64,000 nucleotides of DNA from Massilia eurypsychrophila (GCF_002760655.1 NZ_PDOC01000006.1:62001-126000), one strand, 5' to 3'; shown: positions 1-9,289, counted from the stretch's first letter. Translations and numbers: made by a program. The notes: generated by a model from the sequence alone, not told the origin.

Positions 1-1
1 C

Positions 2-1393
2 GAAAAACGCCACCTAGGCGATGTTGTATCCCGTTTCGGTGCCACTCATCAAATTCAGCACACCTTGACCACTTCCTTTATTGAGGCGATCCTCGATGGT
101 TTTATGACAATTGTCACGCTGGGTATGATGTTCCTGTACAGCCCGCTCCTAGCTCAGATCGCCGTAGGAGCCATGTTGCTGTACGCAGCCGGCCGATGGG
201 CATGGTACAGTCCGCTACGCCACGCCACGGAGGAGCAACTTATACTCGCAGCGCGCCAGCAGACTCATTTTTTAGAAACTGTCCGAGGCGTGAAGGCGAT
301 CAAGCTGTTTCTGCGTCAGGACGAGCGGCGTGCAAGCTGGCTTTCTCTTTTGGTGGAGCAGATTAATGCGGAATTGCGCACTGAGCGACTACATCTGTTC
401 TACAAGGTGCTCAACGGGCTATTATTCGGCATCGAAAACATCCTGATCATTTGGCTCGGCGCACGAATGGTCCTTGATGGAATTTTTACTCTTGGGGTTT
501 TGATCGCATTTATGGCATATAAGGGACAATTTAATACCCGTGTTAGCGCCCTGATCGATAAGTTCTTCGAACTGAAAATGTTGCAACTGCAGGGAGAACG
601 TCTTGCCGATATTGTGCATACGGACACGGAGTCTTCTGCAAGCACGCACGACTTGTACACTGCCGGCGACCTGTCGCCGACCATCGAAATACATGGTCTT
701 CGCTATCGCTACGCGGACCAGGAACCGCTCGTGCTTGATGGAATCAGTATTTCAGTTGCAGCTGGCGAATCGGTCGCAATCGCGGGACCGTCGGGCGGCG
801 GAAAGACTACCTTATTGAACCTCTTACTCGGGATTCTCCAACCTACCGAGGGTCAGATTTTGATAGGTGGTGTACCTCTCGAGCATCTGGGTGTGGACTT
901 ACTACGCAAGATGGTTGGAACAGTTCTGCAAGACGATGTACTATTCGCCGGTTCGATTGCCGACAACATTAGCTTTTTCGACCCTCATGCGAAACAGGAC
1001 TGGATCGTTCAATGCGCGGAAATGGCTGCAATATCCGCCGACATAGCCGGCATGCCGATGAGCTACAACACCTTAGTCGGAGACATGGGGACGGTTTTAT
1101 CGGGTGGCCAAAAACAACGCGTACTTCTAGCTCGCGCGCTTTACAAACGCCCCCGCATTCTGCTATTGGATGAGGCAACCAGTCATCTCGATATCGATAA
1201 AGAGCAGCGAGTTAACTCTGCCATCAAAGCATTGAAGATTACACGTTTAATCATTGCGCACCGTCCTGAGACTATCGTTAGTGCAGATCGTGCGATAATG
1301 ATTTTAGGTGGTAAAGTAGTACAAGACGTTTCAATGTCGCCGCTCATAACTCCTCCCGGCCTAAACGACAAAGCGCTGGTCGAAGAGGCGTGA
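2..1393 (+). CDS. Peptidase-containing bacteriocin/peptide ABC exporter, 3' part (5' end outside window)
   Basis: The reading frame is open from the first bases of the window (before the first in-frame start, a TTG at 65) and reads LGDVVSRFGAT and TLTTSF, typical of the membrane domain of RaxB/CvaB-type exporters. What remains is the last transmembrane segments, then a complete ATPase: Walker A GPSGGGKTTLL, signature LSGGQKQR, Walker B ILLLDEATSHLD and the H-loop IIAHRPET. Family members cleave a double-glycine leader with an N-terminal C39 peptidase domain and export a bacteriocin or other peptide through the inner membrane with a membrane-fusion partner and TolC. The C39 domain would lie upstream and cannot be seen. 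The gene is clearly less GC-rich than the Mrp operon that follows, which suggests acquisition. The substrate is unknown. Confidence 0.9.
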   Translation, partial: EKRHLGDVVSRFGATHQIQHTLTTSFIEAILDGFMTIVTLGMMFLYSPLLAQIAVGAMLLYAAGRWAWYSPLRHATEEQLILAARQQTHFLETVRGVKAIKLFLRQDERRASWLSLLVEQINAELRTERLHLFYKVLNGLLFGIENILIIWLGARMVLDGIFTLGVLIAFMAYKGQFNTRVSALIDKFFELKMLQLQGERLADIVHTDTESSASTHDLYTAGDLSPTIEIHGLRYRYADQEPLVLDGISISVAAGESVAIAGPSGGGKTTLLNLLLGILQPTEGQILIGGVPLEHLGVDLLRKMVGTVLQDDVLFAGSIADNISFFDPHAKQDWIVQCAEMAAISADIAGMPMSYNTLVGDMGTVLSGGQKQRVLLARALYKRPRILLLDEATSHLDIDKEQRVNSAIKALKITRLIIAHRPETIVSADRAIMILGGKVVQDVSMSPLITPPGLNDKALVEEA

Positions 1394-1739
1394 AAAACGC
1401 ATCAAAGAATTTTACGCGGACGCGTGTTCCGCTCGGGTCGATCCCCGCTTGTCCGTCATTCACTGGCATTTGGGAGCGCACACCAGCATCCCGACTGCCG
1501 GAGACCAACACGTAAACGTGGCGGAAACGAATTTTTATTATTCCTTGCGCGCCACCCCCTCATCAAAGAAGCACCATGCCGACAAGCCGTAATCTAATTT
1601 ATTCTCGTTCCCAATTCATTGTCAAGCACGCAATTTACATGCAAAATCGCCGGGTCATCCGGCGCTCGAAGGGGCAATCGTTGAGATCTCGAAACTGTAT
1701 AATCACCTTTACGTCCGCTAGTGAGTACCTGCAATACTC
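1394..1739. other. Intergenic stretch without a convincing gene
   Basis: This 346-base gap lies between the ABC exporter and the small secreted protein. It is AT-richer than the Mrp region and no frame shows a protein-like ORF. It contains one promoter-like pair (1619-1647) and a TATAAT hexamer at 1698-1703 that lacks a good -35 at normal spacing. No clear terminator hairpin was seen after the exporter. Confidence 0.5.
1619..1647 (+). promoter_or_regulatory. Possible sigma70 promoter upstream of the small secreted protein
   Basis: TTGTCA (1619-1624, five of six consensus bases) is followed after 17 bases by CAAAAT (1642-1647, four of six). It would start transcription about 90 bases before the ORF at 1740. 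The alternative -10 TATAAT at 1698-1703 is a better hexamer but has no good -35. Motif evidence only. Confidence 0.3.
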
Positions 1740-2057
1740 ATGAAAAACCTGCTCATCGCCTTCCTGCTCGCTATCTTCTCCCTACAGGCCGCTGCTGTGG
1801 CTGTTGGTGAGATGCTGCCGGCTGCCGCGAAGGTTGAGCAGCACCACGCAGCTGCTGCCGCTGACCTCGCGCAGCAGCTCGACGCAGTTGCCGACGAGGT
1901 AGAAGTGTCGTCGCCGGCAATCGAAGCATTGTCGGACTATCTCCCCGCCGAGTTGTCCATTCCGAAGTCCATCTTCAGCGCGCCCTACTGCCCCCTCGGC
2001 GACGCGGTTGTGCTGTCAATCCATCTTCCCAAGATCCAACCGCCTCCCCGCGGCTGA
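1740..2057 (+). CDS. Small secreted hypothetical protein (105 aa)
   Basis: The product starts with a clear Sec-type signal peptide (MKN, hydrophobic LLIAFLLAIFSLQ, then small residues near AAAVA) and continues as an Ala-rich, acidic segment with a histidine pair and a Pro-rich end, HLPKIQPPPRG. I do not recognise the family. The layout (signal peptide, about 100 aa, His residues, Pro-rich tail) loosely recalls CzcI-type small periplasmic proteins of metal-resistance loci, but no metal efflux genes lie next to it, so this is only a suggestion. It begins with ATG and has only a weak purine-rich stretch upstream. It probably has its own transcription unit. Confidence 0.55.
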   Translation: MKNLLIAFLLAIFSLQAAAVAVGEMLPAAAKVEQHHAAAAADLAQQLDAVADEVEVSSPAIEALSDYLPAELSIPKSIFSAPYCPLGDAVVLSIHLPKIQPPPRG

Positions 2058-2182
2058 ACGTTCACGATCTCTATCCGCAAGACGGGAATTTTCCCGGTCC
2101 TGCTAGTGTCCTGCAATGTGTTCGCGCATTTCACGTCTGTTGCCGGGCGTCGCGCCCGCGCTCATAGAAACTGGAGAAGAAA

Positions 2183-2620
2183 ATGTTCAGCTCAATATTG
2201 TGGCCGGTGGACGGCACGCCGCTGTCGTTCACGCCGATGCAAACCATTATCAACCTGGCGAAGCTGTCTAACGCCACCGTCGCCGTCCTTTCAATCGCCG
2301 AGCCGCGCCTGTACCGCGCGTCCGATGCGGACGCCATCGCCGCAGGAAACCAGGTCGAGGACGACCACCTCACCAGCGCCAGGCGCGAGGTCGACAAGGC
2401 GCGCGCCGCGGTTGTGCAAGCCGGCGTCGTCTGCTACGACCTGGTGGCGCTGTCGGCACTGCCCAGCGCCGAGATCCTGCACACGGCCGAGCAGCGCGGC
2501 TGCGACCTGATCGTCATGGCCACGCGCGGCAAGATGGGCGTGGTTGACACCTTGTTCACCACAAGCTGCACGCAGGAAGTGATCGAGGCGTCGAAGGTGC
2601 CCGTGCTGGTGTTGCCGTGA
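2183..2620 (+). CDS. Universal stress protein, single UspA domain
   Basis: A 145-residue protein with the Usp fold: strand one FSSILWPVDGTPLS, a helical middle, and the C-terminal block VMATRGKMGVVDTLF...VPVLVLP. In ATP-binding Usp proteins the block reads G-x2-G-x9-G-S/T; here the first two glycines are present (GKMG) but the third is replaced around TSCTQ, so nucleotide binding is uncertain. GGAG at 2173-2176 precedes ATG 2183 by a normal distance. It lies just upstream of a second Usp gene and the Mrp operon in the same orientation, so the three units may be co-regulated in ion or pH stress. Cytoplasmic. Confidence 0.9.
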   Translation: MFSSILWPVDGTPLSFTPMQTIINLAKLSNATVAVLSIAEPRLYRASDADAIAAGNQVEDDHLTSARREVDKARAAVVQAGVVCYDLVALSALPSAEILHTAEQRGCDLIVMATRGKMGVVDTLFTTSCTQEVIEASKVPVLVLP

Positions 2621-2711
2621 CGGTCTCACGCCGGCGCACCTGGCGTCCCGTTTCGAGCGGAACCGGTACAGTAACCAAAATGCCGTATCTCGAACCGTGG
2701 AGGATAAACGC

Positions 2712-3593
2712 GTGACCGACCATACCGATAGCCCGGCGCCGCAGCGCTTGCTGCTGGCAACCGACCTGTGCACGCGCTGCGACCGCCCACTTGACCGCGC
2801 CAAGCAGCTTGCCGCCGAATGGCAGGCCAGCCTGACCATCGTGATGGTGCGCGACGGGCCTGGCACGCCCGAGGAAGTGTCGTCCTGGCTCGACGGCAGC
2901 GATCCGGTGCACGCATTCGAGCAGGCCGCGCGCAACGAGGTGGCCGCCGAGTTCGCCGGCACCGGCGTGGCGGCGACGCTGCAGGTGGTGCGCGGCGACG
3001 TCACCGACGGCATCGTCCAGGCGGCCACCGCGCTGACCGACCCCGTCGTCATCATCGGCGCCTCGCGCGACGGCGGTTTTCAGCAGCTGTTCCTCGGCTC
3101 GACGGCAACGCGCCTGGCGCAGGAACTGGCGCAGCCGTTGCTGGTCGTGCGCCAGCGCACCCGCGGCAGCTACGCGCGGATCCTGGTGGCGAACGACTTC
3201 GGCGACGCCGCTCGCCGCGCACTGGACTCGGCCATCGCACTGTTCCCCGGACGCCTGATCACGCTGATGCACGTGCTGGAAGTGAGCCCGGCAGGGCCGC
3301 CCGCAGCGTACGCCGGCGCCATGCACCAGGCACAGCTGGACAGCGAAGGCTTCCTCGATCGCTGCGCCCTGCCCGACGACGCGCGCGCGCGGATCGACAT
3401 CGTCATCGGCCACGGTGACGTGCCGGACGCAATCGCCGGCTATGTTGCCGCTGCGGCAACCGAGCTGGTGGTGCTGGGCGTACATCCGATCTCGGCCCTG
3501 GCACGTGTGTTCACCGGCAGCTACAGCGACGAGCTGCTGCGGCGCCTGCCGTGCGATACCTTGCTGGTGCGCGCAGCGTCGGGTAGCGCATGA
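2712..3593 (+). CDS. Universal stress protein with two tandem Usp domains
   Basis: GTG at 2712 is chosen because GGAGG (2699-2703) sits eight bases before it; an in-frame GTG at 2697 overlaps that ribosome site. The 293-residue product has two Usp halves. The first starts RLLLATDLCTRCDR and ends with GGFQQLFLGSTATRLAQ followed by PLLVVRQR; the second starts RILVANDFGDAARRAL and ends GVHPISALARVFTGS and CDTLLVRA. Both halves keep a glycine-rich ATP-loop-like segment with GS/GST. Tandem Usp proteins usually act as nucleotide-binding stress regulators. It ends about 50 bases before the Mrp antiporter operon, so read-through transcription is likely. Confidence 0.9.
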   Translation: MTDHTDSPAPQRLLLATDLCTRCDRPLDRAKQLAAEWQASLTIVMVRDGPGTPEEVSSWLDGSDPVHAFEQAARNEVAAEFAGTGVAATLQVVRGDVTDGIVQAATALTDPVVIIGASRDGGFQQLFLGSTATRLAQELAQPLLVVRQRTRGSYARILVANDFGDAARRALDSAIALFPGRLITLMHVLEVSPAGPPAAYAGAMHQAQLDSEGFLDRCALPDDARARIDIVIGHGDVPDAIAGYVAAAATELVVLGVHPISALARVFTGSYSDELLRRLPCDTLLVRAASGSA

Positions 3594-3642
3594 CGGGCCG
3601 GCGCGCCCCAACTCGCGTCACCCTTGCCGAAAGGGGCTGACG

Positions 3643-6546
3643 ATGCTGCTGTTGCTGCTGTTGCTGCTGCCGTTCATCGCGGCGCTGGCGGCCGCCTGCA
3701 TGCCCGGCCAGTCGCGCGACCGCCCGGCGCTCATTGCCGGCGGCGCCACGCTGGTGGCGCTGATGCTTGCCATCGCCCAGTTCGACACGATCGCCGCCGG
3801 CACCGTGCCGCAGGCGCGCTTCGCCTGGCTGCCGATGTTCGGCGTCGACCTCGTGCTGCGCATGGACGGCCTGGCGTGGGTGTTCACCGTGATGGTGCTG
3901 GGCATCGGCATGCTGGTGCTGCTGTATGCGCGCTACTACATGTCGCGGCGCGACCCCGTGCCGCGCTTTTATGCGTACATGCTGGCGTTCATGGGCTCGA
4001 TGCTGGGCGTCGTCCTGTCGGGCAACCTGATCCAGCTGGTGGTGTTCTGGGAACTGACCAGCGTCACCTCTTTTCTCCTGATCGGCTACTGGCAGGAGCG
4101 CAACGACGCCCGGCGCGGCGCCCGCATGGCGTTCACCGTCACCGCCATCGGCGGCCTGTGCCTGCTGGCCGGCGTGCTGCTGCTCGGCCATATTGTCGGC
4201 AGCTACGATCTCAAGACGGTGCTCGCGGCCGGCGAAGCGATCCGCGCGCACGAGTGGTACGGCGCGGTGCTGGTGCTGGTCGTGCTCGGCGCGATGACGA
4301 AAAGCGCGCAGTTCCCGTTCCACTTCTGGCTGCCACACGCGATGGCGGCGCCCACACCGGTGTCGGCGTATCTGCATTCGGCGACGATGGTCAAGGCCGG
4401 CGTGTTCCTGCTGATCCGGCTGTGGCCGGTGCTCGCAGGCACCGAGGAATGGACGTGGCTGCTCGGCACGGCCGGCGTCTGCACCCTGCTGCTGGGCTCG
4501 TTTTACGCCATCTTCCAGAACGACATGAAGGGCTTGCTGGCGTATTCGACCATCAGCCATCTTGGCCTGATCGTCGTGCTGCTCAGTATCGGCACGCAGC
4601 TGTCGGTGGTCGCCGCGATTTTCCACACGATGAACCACGCGCTGTTCAAGGCGTCGCTGTTCATGGCGGTCGGCATCGTCGACCACGAGGCCGGCACGCG
4701 CGACATGCGCCAGCTGCGCGGCCTGCGCCACGCCATGCCGCATACCGCGGCGCTGGCAATCGTCGCCAGCGCCGCGATGGCCGGCGTGCCGCTGATGAAC
4801 GGATTCCTGTCGAAGGAAATGTTTTTTGCCGAGACAATGCTCGTCGGCGGCACCGAGAACTGGTGGATGTCGGTGGCCGCCCTGATGATGGGCTTGTTCA
4901 GCGTGGTGTATTCCTTGCGCTTCATCAGCGTGTTTTTCGGGCCGCTGGCGACCAGCTTGCCGTCGGAGCCGCACGAGCCGCCGCGCTGGATGCGGGTGCC
5001 GATCGAGTTCCTGGTGCTGCTGTGCATCGCCGTCGGCGTCATGCCCGAGCGCGCCGTCGGCGCCGTGCTGGCCGTGGCGGCGCACGCGGTGCTGGGCCCG
5101 ACCATCCCCGAGTTCAGCCTGGCGATATGGCATGGCGTCAACCTGCCGCTGCTGATGAGCGCGGTGGCGCTGGGCGGCGGCGCGCTGGCCTACCTGCTGC
5201 TGCGCAACCGCTTCGGTCTGGCGCAGCGTGATCGGGTGCCGGTGCTGCATCGGGTCAAAGGCGCGCAGTTTTACGAAAGCACGTTGCTGGGGCTGTCGCA
5301 AGGGGCCGCTTGGCTGCTGCGCTGGACCGGCACGCGGCGCCTGCAGCCGCAGCTGCTGGTGCTGGTGGCCGCAATGGTGGCGGTGCCGCTGATCGTCGCC
5401 CAGCCGTGGCAGGCGTTCGCGGCACCGAACCTGGCCGGCGCCGACCCGCTGTTCGCGCTGCTGTGGCTGATCGGCGCCGGCTGCGCCGTGGCCGCCGCGT
5501 GGAAGGCCAAGTACCACCGGCTGGCGGCGCTGGCGCTGGTCGGCGGCACGGGCCTGGTCACCAGCGTGACGTTCCTGTGGCTGTCGGCGCCCGACCTGGC
5601 GCTGACCCAGCTGATGGTCGAGACGGTGACGACGGTGCTGATCCTGCTCGGCCTGCGCTGGCTGCCGCCGCGCTTGCGCCCGGCGCACCTGGCCGCCGGC
5701 ATCCCGCGCGCGACCTGGCGGCGCCGCGCGCGCGACGGTCTGGTCGCGGCCGCCGGCGGCACTGCGCTGGCGGCGGCCAGCTATGCGGTGCTGACCCAGC
5801 CGGCGGTGCCGAGCATCCGCGATTTTTTCGTGCTGCGCGCGCTCACCGAAGGCGGCGGCGCGAATGTCGTCAACGTGCTGCTGGTGGACTTCCGCGGTTT
5901 CGATACGATGGGCGAAATCACCGTGCTGTCGGCCGTCGCGCTGACGGTGTATGCGCTGCTGCGCCGCTTCCGGCCGGCGCCCGAGAGCATCGCCATCCCG
6001 ATGCAACAGGCCAGCGACGTCGACCCGGCGATCGGCCAGAAGGCGGGGCAGCAGGCGCGCGACGGCTACCTGATGGTGCAGGCGGTGTACCTGCGCTTCC
6101 TGCTGCCGGTGATGGGCGTGATCGCCGTCTACTTCTTCATGCGCGGGCATAACCTGCCGGGCGGCGGCTTCGTCGCCGGCCTGATCTTCGCCACCGCGCT
6201 GATCGTGCAGTACATGGTGGCCGGCACCGAGTGGGTCGAGTCGCACCTGCGCCTGCGGCCGCACCGCTGGATCGGCTGGGGCCTGCTGACCGCGTGCGGC
6301 ACTGGCGCGGGCGCCTGGCTGCTCGGCTACCCCTTCCTGACCAGCCACACCGCCCACGTCACGCTGCCGCTGCTGGGCGAGCTGCACCTGCCGTCAGCAT
6401 TCGTGTTCGACTTCGGCGTGTTCCTCGTCGTCGTCGGCACCACGATGCTGATCCTGGTCGCGCTGGCCCACCTGTCGCTGCGCAGCCGCCGCATTCCGCT
6501 CGATGCGGCCCGCATCGTCGTCCCACCCGCCAAGGAGATCGGCTAA
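3643..6546 (+). CDS. mrpA: Monovalent cation/H+ antiporter subunit A, fused to the MnhB-type domain
   Basis: The 967-residue protein is the large subunit of the seven-part Mrp/Pha/Mnh antiporter, which exchanges cytoplasmic Na+ or K+ for external protons. The N-terminal half is NuoL-like (proton-channel motifs such as GAMTKSAQFPFHFWLPHAM and HLGLIVVL), the middle is the MrpA-specific C domain, and the last ~150 residues (DGYLMVQAVYLRFLLPVMG, HNLPGGGFVAGL) are an MnhB domain, so this is the A/B fusion seen in Gram-negative operons. ATG 3643 is preferred over upstream in-frame starts because the leucine-rich first membrane helix begins there and AAGGGG (3631-3636) precedes it. Its stop overlaps the next start (TAATG). 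Confidence 0.96.
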   Translation: MLLLLLLLLPFIAALAAACMPGQSRDRPALIAGGATLVALMLAIAQFDTIAAGTVPQARFAWLPMFGVDLVLRMDGLAWVFTVMVLGIGMLVLLYARYYMSRRDPVPRFYAYMLAFMGSMLGVVLSGNLIQLVVFWELTSVTSFLLIGYWQERNDARRGARMAFTVTAIGGLCLLAGVLLLGHIVGSYDLKTVLAAGEAIRAHEWYGAVLVLVVLGAMTKSAQFPFHFWLPHAMAAPTPVSAYLHSATMVKAGVFLLIRLWPVLAGTEEWTWLLGTAGVCTLLLGSFYAIFQNDMKGLLAYSTISHLGLIVVLLSIGTQLSVVAAIFHTMNHALFKASLFMAVGIVDHEAGTRDMRQLRGLRHAMPHTAALAIVASAAMAGVPLMNGFLSKEMFFAETMLVGGTENWWMSVAALMMGLFSVVYSLRFISVFFGPLATSLPSEPHEPPRWMRVPIEFLVLLCIAVGVMPERAVGAVLAVAAHAVLGPTIPEFSLAIWHGVNLPLLMSAVALGGGALAYLLLRNRFGLAQRDRVPVLHRVKGAQFYESTLLGLSQGAAWLLRWTGTRRLQPQLLVLVAAMVAVPLIVAQPWQAFAAPNLAGADPLFALLWLIGAGCAVAAAWKAKYHRLAALALVGGTGLVTSVTFLWLSAPDLALTQLMVETVTTVLILLGLRWLPPRLRPAHLAAGIPRATWRRRARDGLVAAAGGTALAAASYAVLTQPAVPSIRDFFVLRALTEGGGANVVNVLLVDFRGFDTMGEITVLSAVALTVYALLRRFRPAPESIAIPMQQASDVDPAIGQKAGQQARDGYLMVQAVYLRFLLPVMGVIAVYFFMRGHNLPGGGFVAGLIFATALIVQYMVAGTEWVESHLRLRPHRWIGWGLLTACGTGAGAWLLGYPFLTSHTAHVTLPLLGELHLPSAFVFDFGVFLVVVGTTMLILVALAHLSLRSRRIPLDAARIVVPPAKEIG

Positions 6547-6890
6547 TGGAAACCGTCATTTCGCTCGCCATCGGCATCGTCTTCGGCTCCGGCATCTGGC
6601 TGGTGCTGCGCCCGCGCAGCTTCCAGGTGCTCACTGGCCTGATGCTGATGTCGTACGCCGTCAACCTGTTCATCTTCGTCATGGGACGGCTGACGGTGAA
6701 CAAGCCGCCGCTCACGCCGGCCGGCACTGTCGCCAACCCGGCGGCGCTGGCCGACCCGGTGCCGCAGGCGCTGGTGCTGACGGCGATCGTGATCGGCTTT
6801 GCCACCACCGCGCTGTACCTGGTGGTGATGATCGGCGCGCGAGGGCTGACCGGCACCGACCACGTCGACGGCGAGGAGCCCGAAGAATGA
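6546..6890 (+). CDS. mrpC: Monovalent cation/H+ antiporter subunit C
   Basis: A 114-residue membrane protein of the NuoK-like MrpC/PhaC family, with three hydrophobic segments (METVISLAIGIVFGSGIWL, VLTGLMLMSYAVNLFIFVMG, ALVLTAIVIGFATTALYLVV) and the conserved DPVPQALVLTAIVIG stretch. ATG 6546 shares one base with the mrpA stop and the mrpD start overlaps its end by four bases, so expression is translationally coupled. MrpC contributes to the membrane arm of the antiporter complex. Confidence 0.95.
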   Translation: METVISLAIGIVFGSGIWLVLRPRSFQVLTGLMLMSYAVNLFIFVMGRLTVNKPPLTPAGTVANPAALADPVPQALVLTAIVIGFATTALYLVVMIGARGLTGTDHVDGEEPEE

Positions 6891-8512
6891 CTCTCGCCTG
6901 GACCGACCACCTGATCGTGCTGCCGGTACTGCTGCCGCTGGTGGCCGGCGCCGTCATGGCGCCGTTCACCGAAGGGCGCCACAACCTCAAGTTCGCGCTC
7001 GGCTATGGCTCGGCGCTGGCGCTGCTGGCCAATGCGCTGGCGCTGATGGTGCTGGCCGACGGCAGCTGGCCGGGCGGGGTCGGCGTCTACTTCGCCGCCA
7101 ACTGGGCCGCGCCGTTCGGCATCACGCTGGTGGCGGACCGGCTGTCGGCGCTGATGCTGGTGCTGACGGCGCTGCTGGCGCTGGCCGCGCTGCACTACGC
7201 GCAGCCGCGCTGGAGCCGGATCAGCGTGCACTTCCACTCGCTGTTCCAGTTTCTGCTGATGGGGATAAACGGCGCCTTCCTGACCCACGACATCTTCAAC
7301 CTGTTCGTCTTCTTCGAGCTGATGCTGGCCGCCTCCTACGGCCTGGTCCTGCATGGCTACAACGCGGCTCGGCTGCGCGCCAGCATGCAGTACATCGCCG
7401 TTAACCTGGTGGCGGCGCTGCTGTTCCTGATCGGGATCGCGCTGATCTACGCCACCACCGGCACGCTCAACATGGCCGACCTGGCCAGGCAGGCGGCGGC
7501 ATTGCAGGCGCCGTACCTCGGCCTGTTCAAGGCCGGCGTGGCCGTCATGGCGCTCGCCTTCCTGGTCAAGGGAGCCATGTGGCCGCTCGGGTTCTGGCTG
7601 CCGACCACCTACGCCGCCGCGTCGCCGCCGGTGGCCATCATGCTGGTGCTGATGACCAAAGTGGGCGCCTATGTCGTGCTGCGTATCTGGCTGCTGGTGT
7701 TCGCCGACGGCGCCGGCGCCGTGGCGCGCTTCGGCTACGATGCGCTGATGTGGGGCGGCATGGCGACCATCGTGTTCGGCGCGGCCGGCATGCTGGCCAC
7801 CGACACGACCGGGCGCATCGCCGGCTATGCGGCGATCGTCTCGTCCGGCACGCTGCTGGCGGTGATCGGCTACGGCCAGCCGCAGCTCGTGACGGCCGCT
7901 CTGTACTACTTCATCGCGTCGACCATCGCAATTGCCGCTTTCGTGCTGCTGATCGAACTGATCGACCGCATGCGCACGCCGGGCGCCGCGCTGCTGGCGC
8001 TGACGATGGAAGCGTACGCCGTCGAGGATTCGCCGGCCGAACCGAAAGGCAGCGGCGTGCCGGCGGCGACGGCCTTCCTGTCGCTGGCGTTTGCCGCCTG
8101 CGCGCTGATGATCGCCGGGCTGCCGCCGCTGTCGGGCTTCGTCGCCAAGTTCGGCATGTTCCATGCGCTGCTTAATCCTGGCGCCGGCGCGGCGGCGATC
8201 GGCCCCGCCGGATGGGCCATCATGGCGCTGGTGTTTACGTCAGGCCTGATCGCCATCATCACCCTGCTGCGCTTTGGCGTGCGCACGTTCTGGGCGGGCG
8301 GCGCGATGCTGCCGCCGCGCCTGCACGCCGCGGAAGTGGTGCCGGTCGCGGCGCTGCTGGTGCTGTCGGTGGCGCTCACCGTCGAGGCGCAGCCGGTGTA
8401 CGCCTACCTGGCGCGCATCAGCGCCGACATCCACCGCCCCGGCCTGTACGTCGAGCGCGTGCTGACGACGCCGGCGCTGCCGGGCCCCGCCAGCGGCAAG
8501 GAGGCGCCATGA
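6887..8512 (+). CDS. mrpD: Monovalent cation/H+ antiporter subunit D
   Basis: A 541-residue NuoN/NuoM-like polytopic membrane protein with the family signatures FNLFVFFELMLAASYGL (functional Glu) and VKGAMWPLGFWLPTTYAAA (Lys and Pro of the discontinuous helix). It is expected to form one of the proton-translocating channels of the Mrp complex beside MrpA. Start ATG 6887 overlaps the mrpC stop (ATGA) and its stop overlaps mrpE in the same way. Length is normal for the family. The N-terminus begins with a short soluble stretch before the first helix. Confidence 0.95.
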   Translation: MTLAWTDHLIVLPVLLPLVAGAVMAPFTEGRHNLKFALGYGSALALLANALALMVLADGSWPGGVGVYFAANWAAPFGITLVADRLSALMLVLTALLALAALHYAQPRWSRISVHFHSLFQFLLMGINGAFLTHDIFNLFVFFELMLAASYGLVLHGYNAARLRASMQYIAVNLVAALLFLIGIALIYATTGTLNMADLARQAAALQAPYLGLFKAGVAVMALAFLVKGAMWPLGFWLPTTYAAASPPVAIMLVLMTKVGAYVVLRIWLLVFADGAGAVARFGYDALMWGGMATIVFGAAGMLATDTTGRIAGYAAIVSSGTLLAVIGYGQPQLVTAALYYFIASTIAIAAFVLLIELIDRMRTPGAALLALTMEAYAVEDSPAEPKGSGVPAATAFLSLAFAACALMIAGLPPLSGFVAKFGMFHALLNPGAGAAAIGPAGWAIMALVFTSGLIAIITLLRFGVRTFWAGGAMLPPRLHAAEVVPVAALLVLSVALTVEAQPVYAYLARISADIHRPGLYVERVLTTPALPGPASGKEAP

Positions 8513-9027
8513 CACGCGTGCTGCCGTTCCCGGTCGTGTCGCTGGCGCTGTGCGCCCTGTGGCTGATGCTGAACCAGTCGCTCGGCGCCGCCGACGTGCT
8601 GTTCGGCGCCGTGCTGGGCGTGGCGATTCCGCTGCTGGGGCGCCGGCTGCAGCCGTTCGGCTATCCGCGCATGCGCGCGCCGCTGACGTTCGTGCGCCTG
8701 ATGGCGACGGCAACGGTGGAAGTCGTGCGCTCGTGCTTCAACGTGTGCCGCCTGATCCTGTTCTCGAAGTACCCCGCCATCCGCTCGCAGTTCATCCTCG
8801 TGCCGCTGACGATCCGCGATCCCTACGGCCTGGCGATGCTGTCCTGCCTCATCAACATGACGCCGGGCACGGTGTGGGTCGAGCTGCTGCCCGAGCGGCA
8901 CGAGCTGTCGCTGCATGTGTTCGACCTGCACGACGCGCAGTGGTGGATCGACACCATCCAGCGGCGCTACGAGCAGCCGCTGATCGAGATTTTTGAAACG
9001 GAGAAGAACAATGGAAACCCTGCTTGA
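8509..9027 (+). CDS. mrpE: Na+/H+ antiporter subunit E
   Basis: A 172-residue protein with two N-terminal membrane helices and a cytoplasmic C-terminal part. It carries the MrpE hallmarks PLTIRDPYGLAMLSCLINM and TPGTVWVEL, followed by LSLHVFDLHD. ATGA overlap with mrpD. MrpE is an accessory subunit of the membrane complex needed for full activity in studied systems. The last 17 bases overlap the start of mrpF. Confidence 0.95.
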   Translation: MTRVLPFPVVSLALCALWLMLNQSLGAADVLFGAVLGVAIPLLGRRLQPFGYPRMRAPLTFVRLMATATVEVVRSCFNVCRLILFSKYPAIRSQFILVPLTIRDPYGLAMLSCLINMTPGTVWVELLPERHELSLHVFDLHDAQWWIDTIQRRYEQPLIEIFETEKNNGNPA

Positions 9028-9289
9028 AGTAGCGATCGGCTACGCGCTGGCGTGCATGCTGGTGGCGATGGTGTTTTGCGCGATCCGGCTAATGGTCGGC
9101 CCCTCGGCCAACGACCGCGTGCTGGCGCTCGACACGCTGTGGATGTGCGGCATGTTGCTGGCGGTGGTGCTTGGCCTGCGCTTCGGCACCCAGGTGTATT
9201 TTGAAGTGGCGATCCTGATCGCGCTGGTCGGCTTTGTGTCGACGATCGCGATGGCGAAATTCCTGATGCGCGGGGAGATCATCGAATGA
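9011..9289 (+). CDS. mrpF: Monovalent cation/H+ antiporter subunit F
   Basis: A 92-residue MnhF/PhaF protein with three hydrophobic helices and the conserved MVGPSANDRVLALDTL segment, which contains the family's charged residue pair near the first loop. ATG 9011 is chosen over an in-frame upstream TTG (8993) because GGAGAAG (9000-9006) is spaced correctly and the helix begins directly. It overlaps the 3' end of mrpE and is itself overlapped by mrpG (ATGA at 9286). Confidence 0.94.
   Translation: METLLEVAIGYALACMLVAMVFCAIRLMVGPSANDRVLALDTLWMCGMLLAVVLGLRFGTQVYFEVAILIALVGFVSTIAMAKFLMRGEIIE

Noticed and set aside
2291-3611. Minus-strand frames opposite the Usp genes
   Set aside because: Both Usp proteins on the plus strand have complete domains; the minus frames are compositional shadows.
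3511-6387. 958-codon open frame on the minus strand opposite mrpA
   Set aside because: It is antisense to a clear antiporter gene, is full of Gln/Arg/His as expected of a shadow of a GC-rich membrane-protein gene, and shows no domain.
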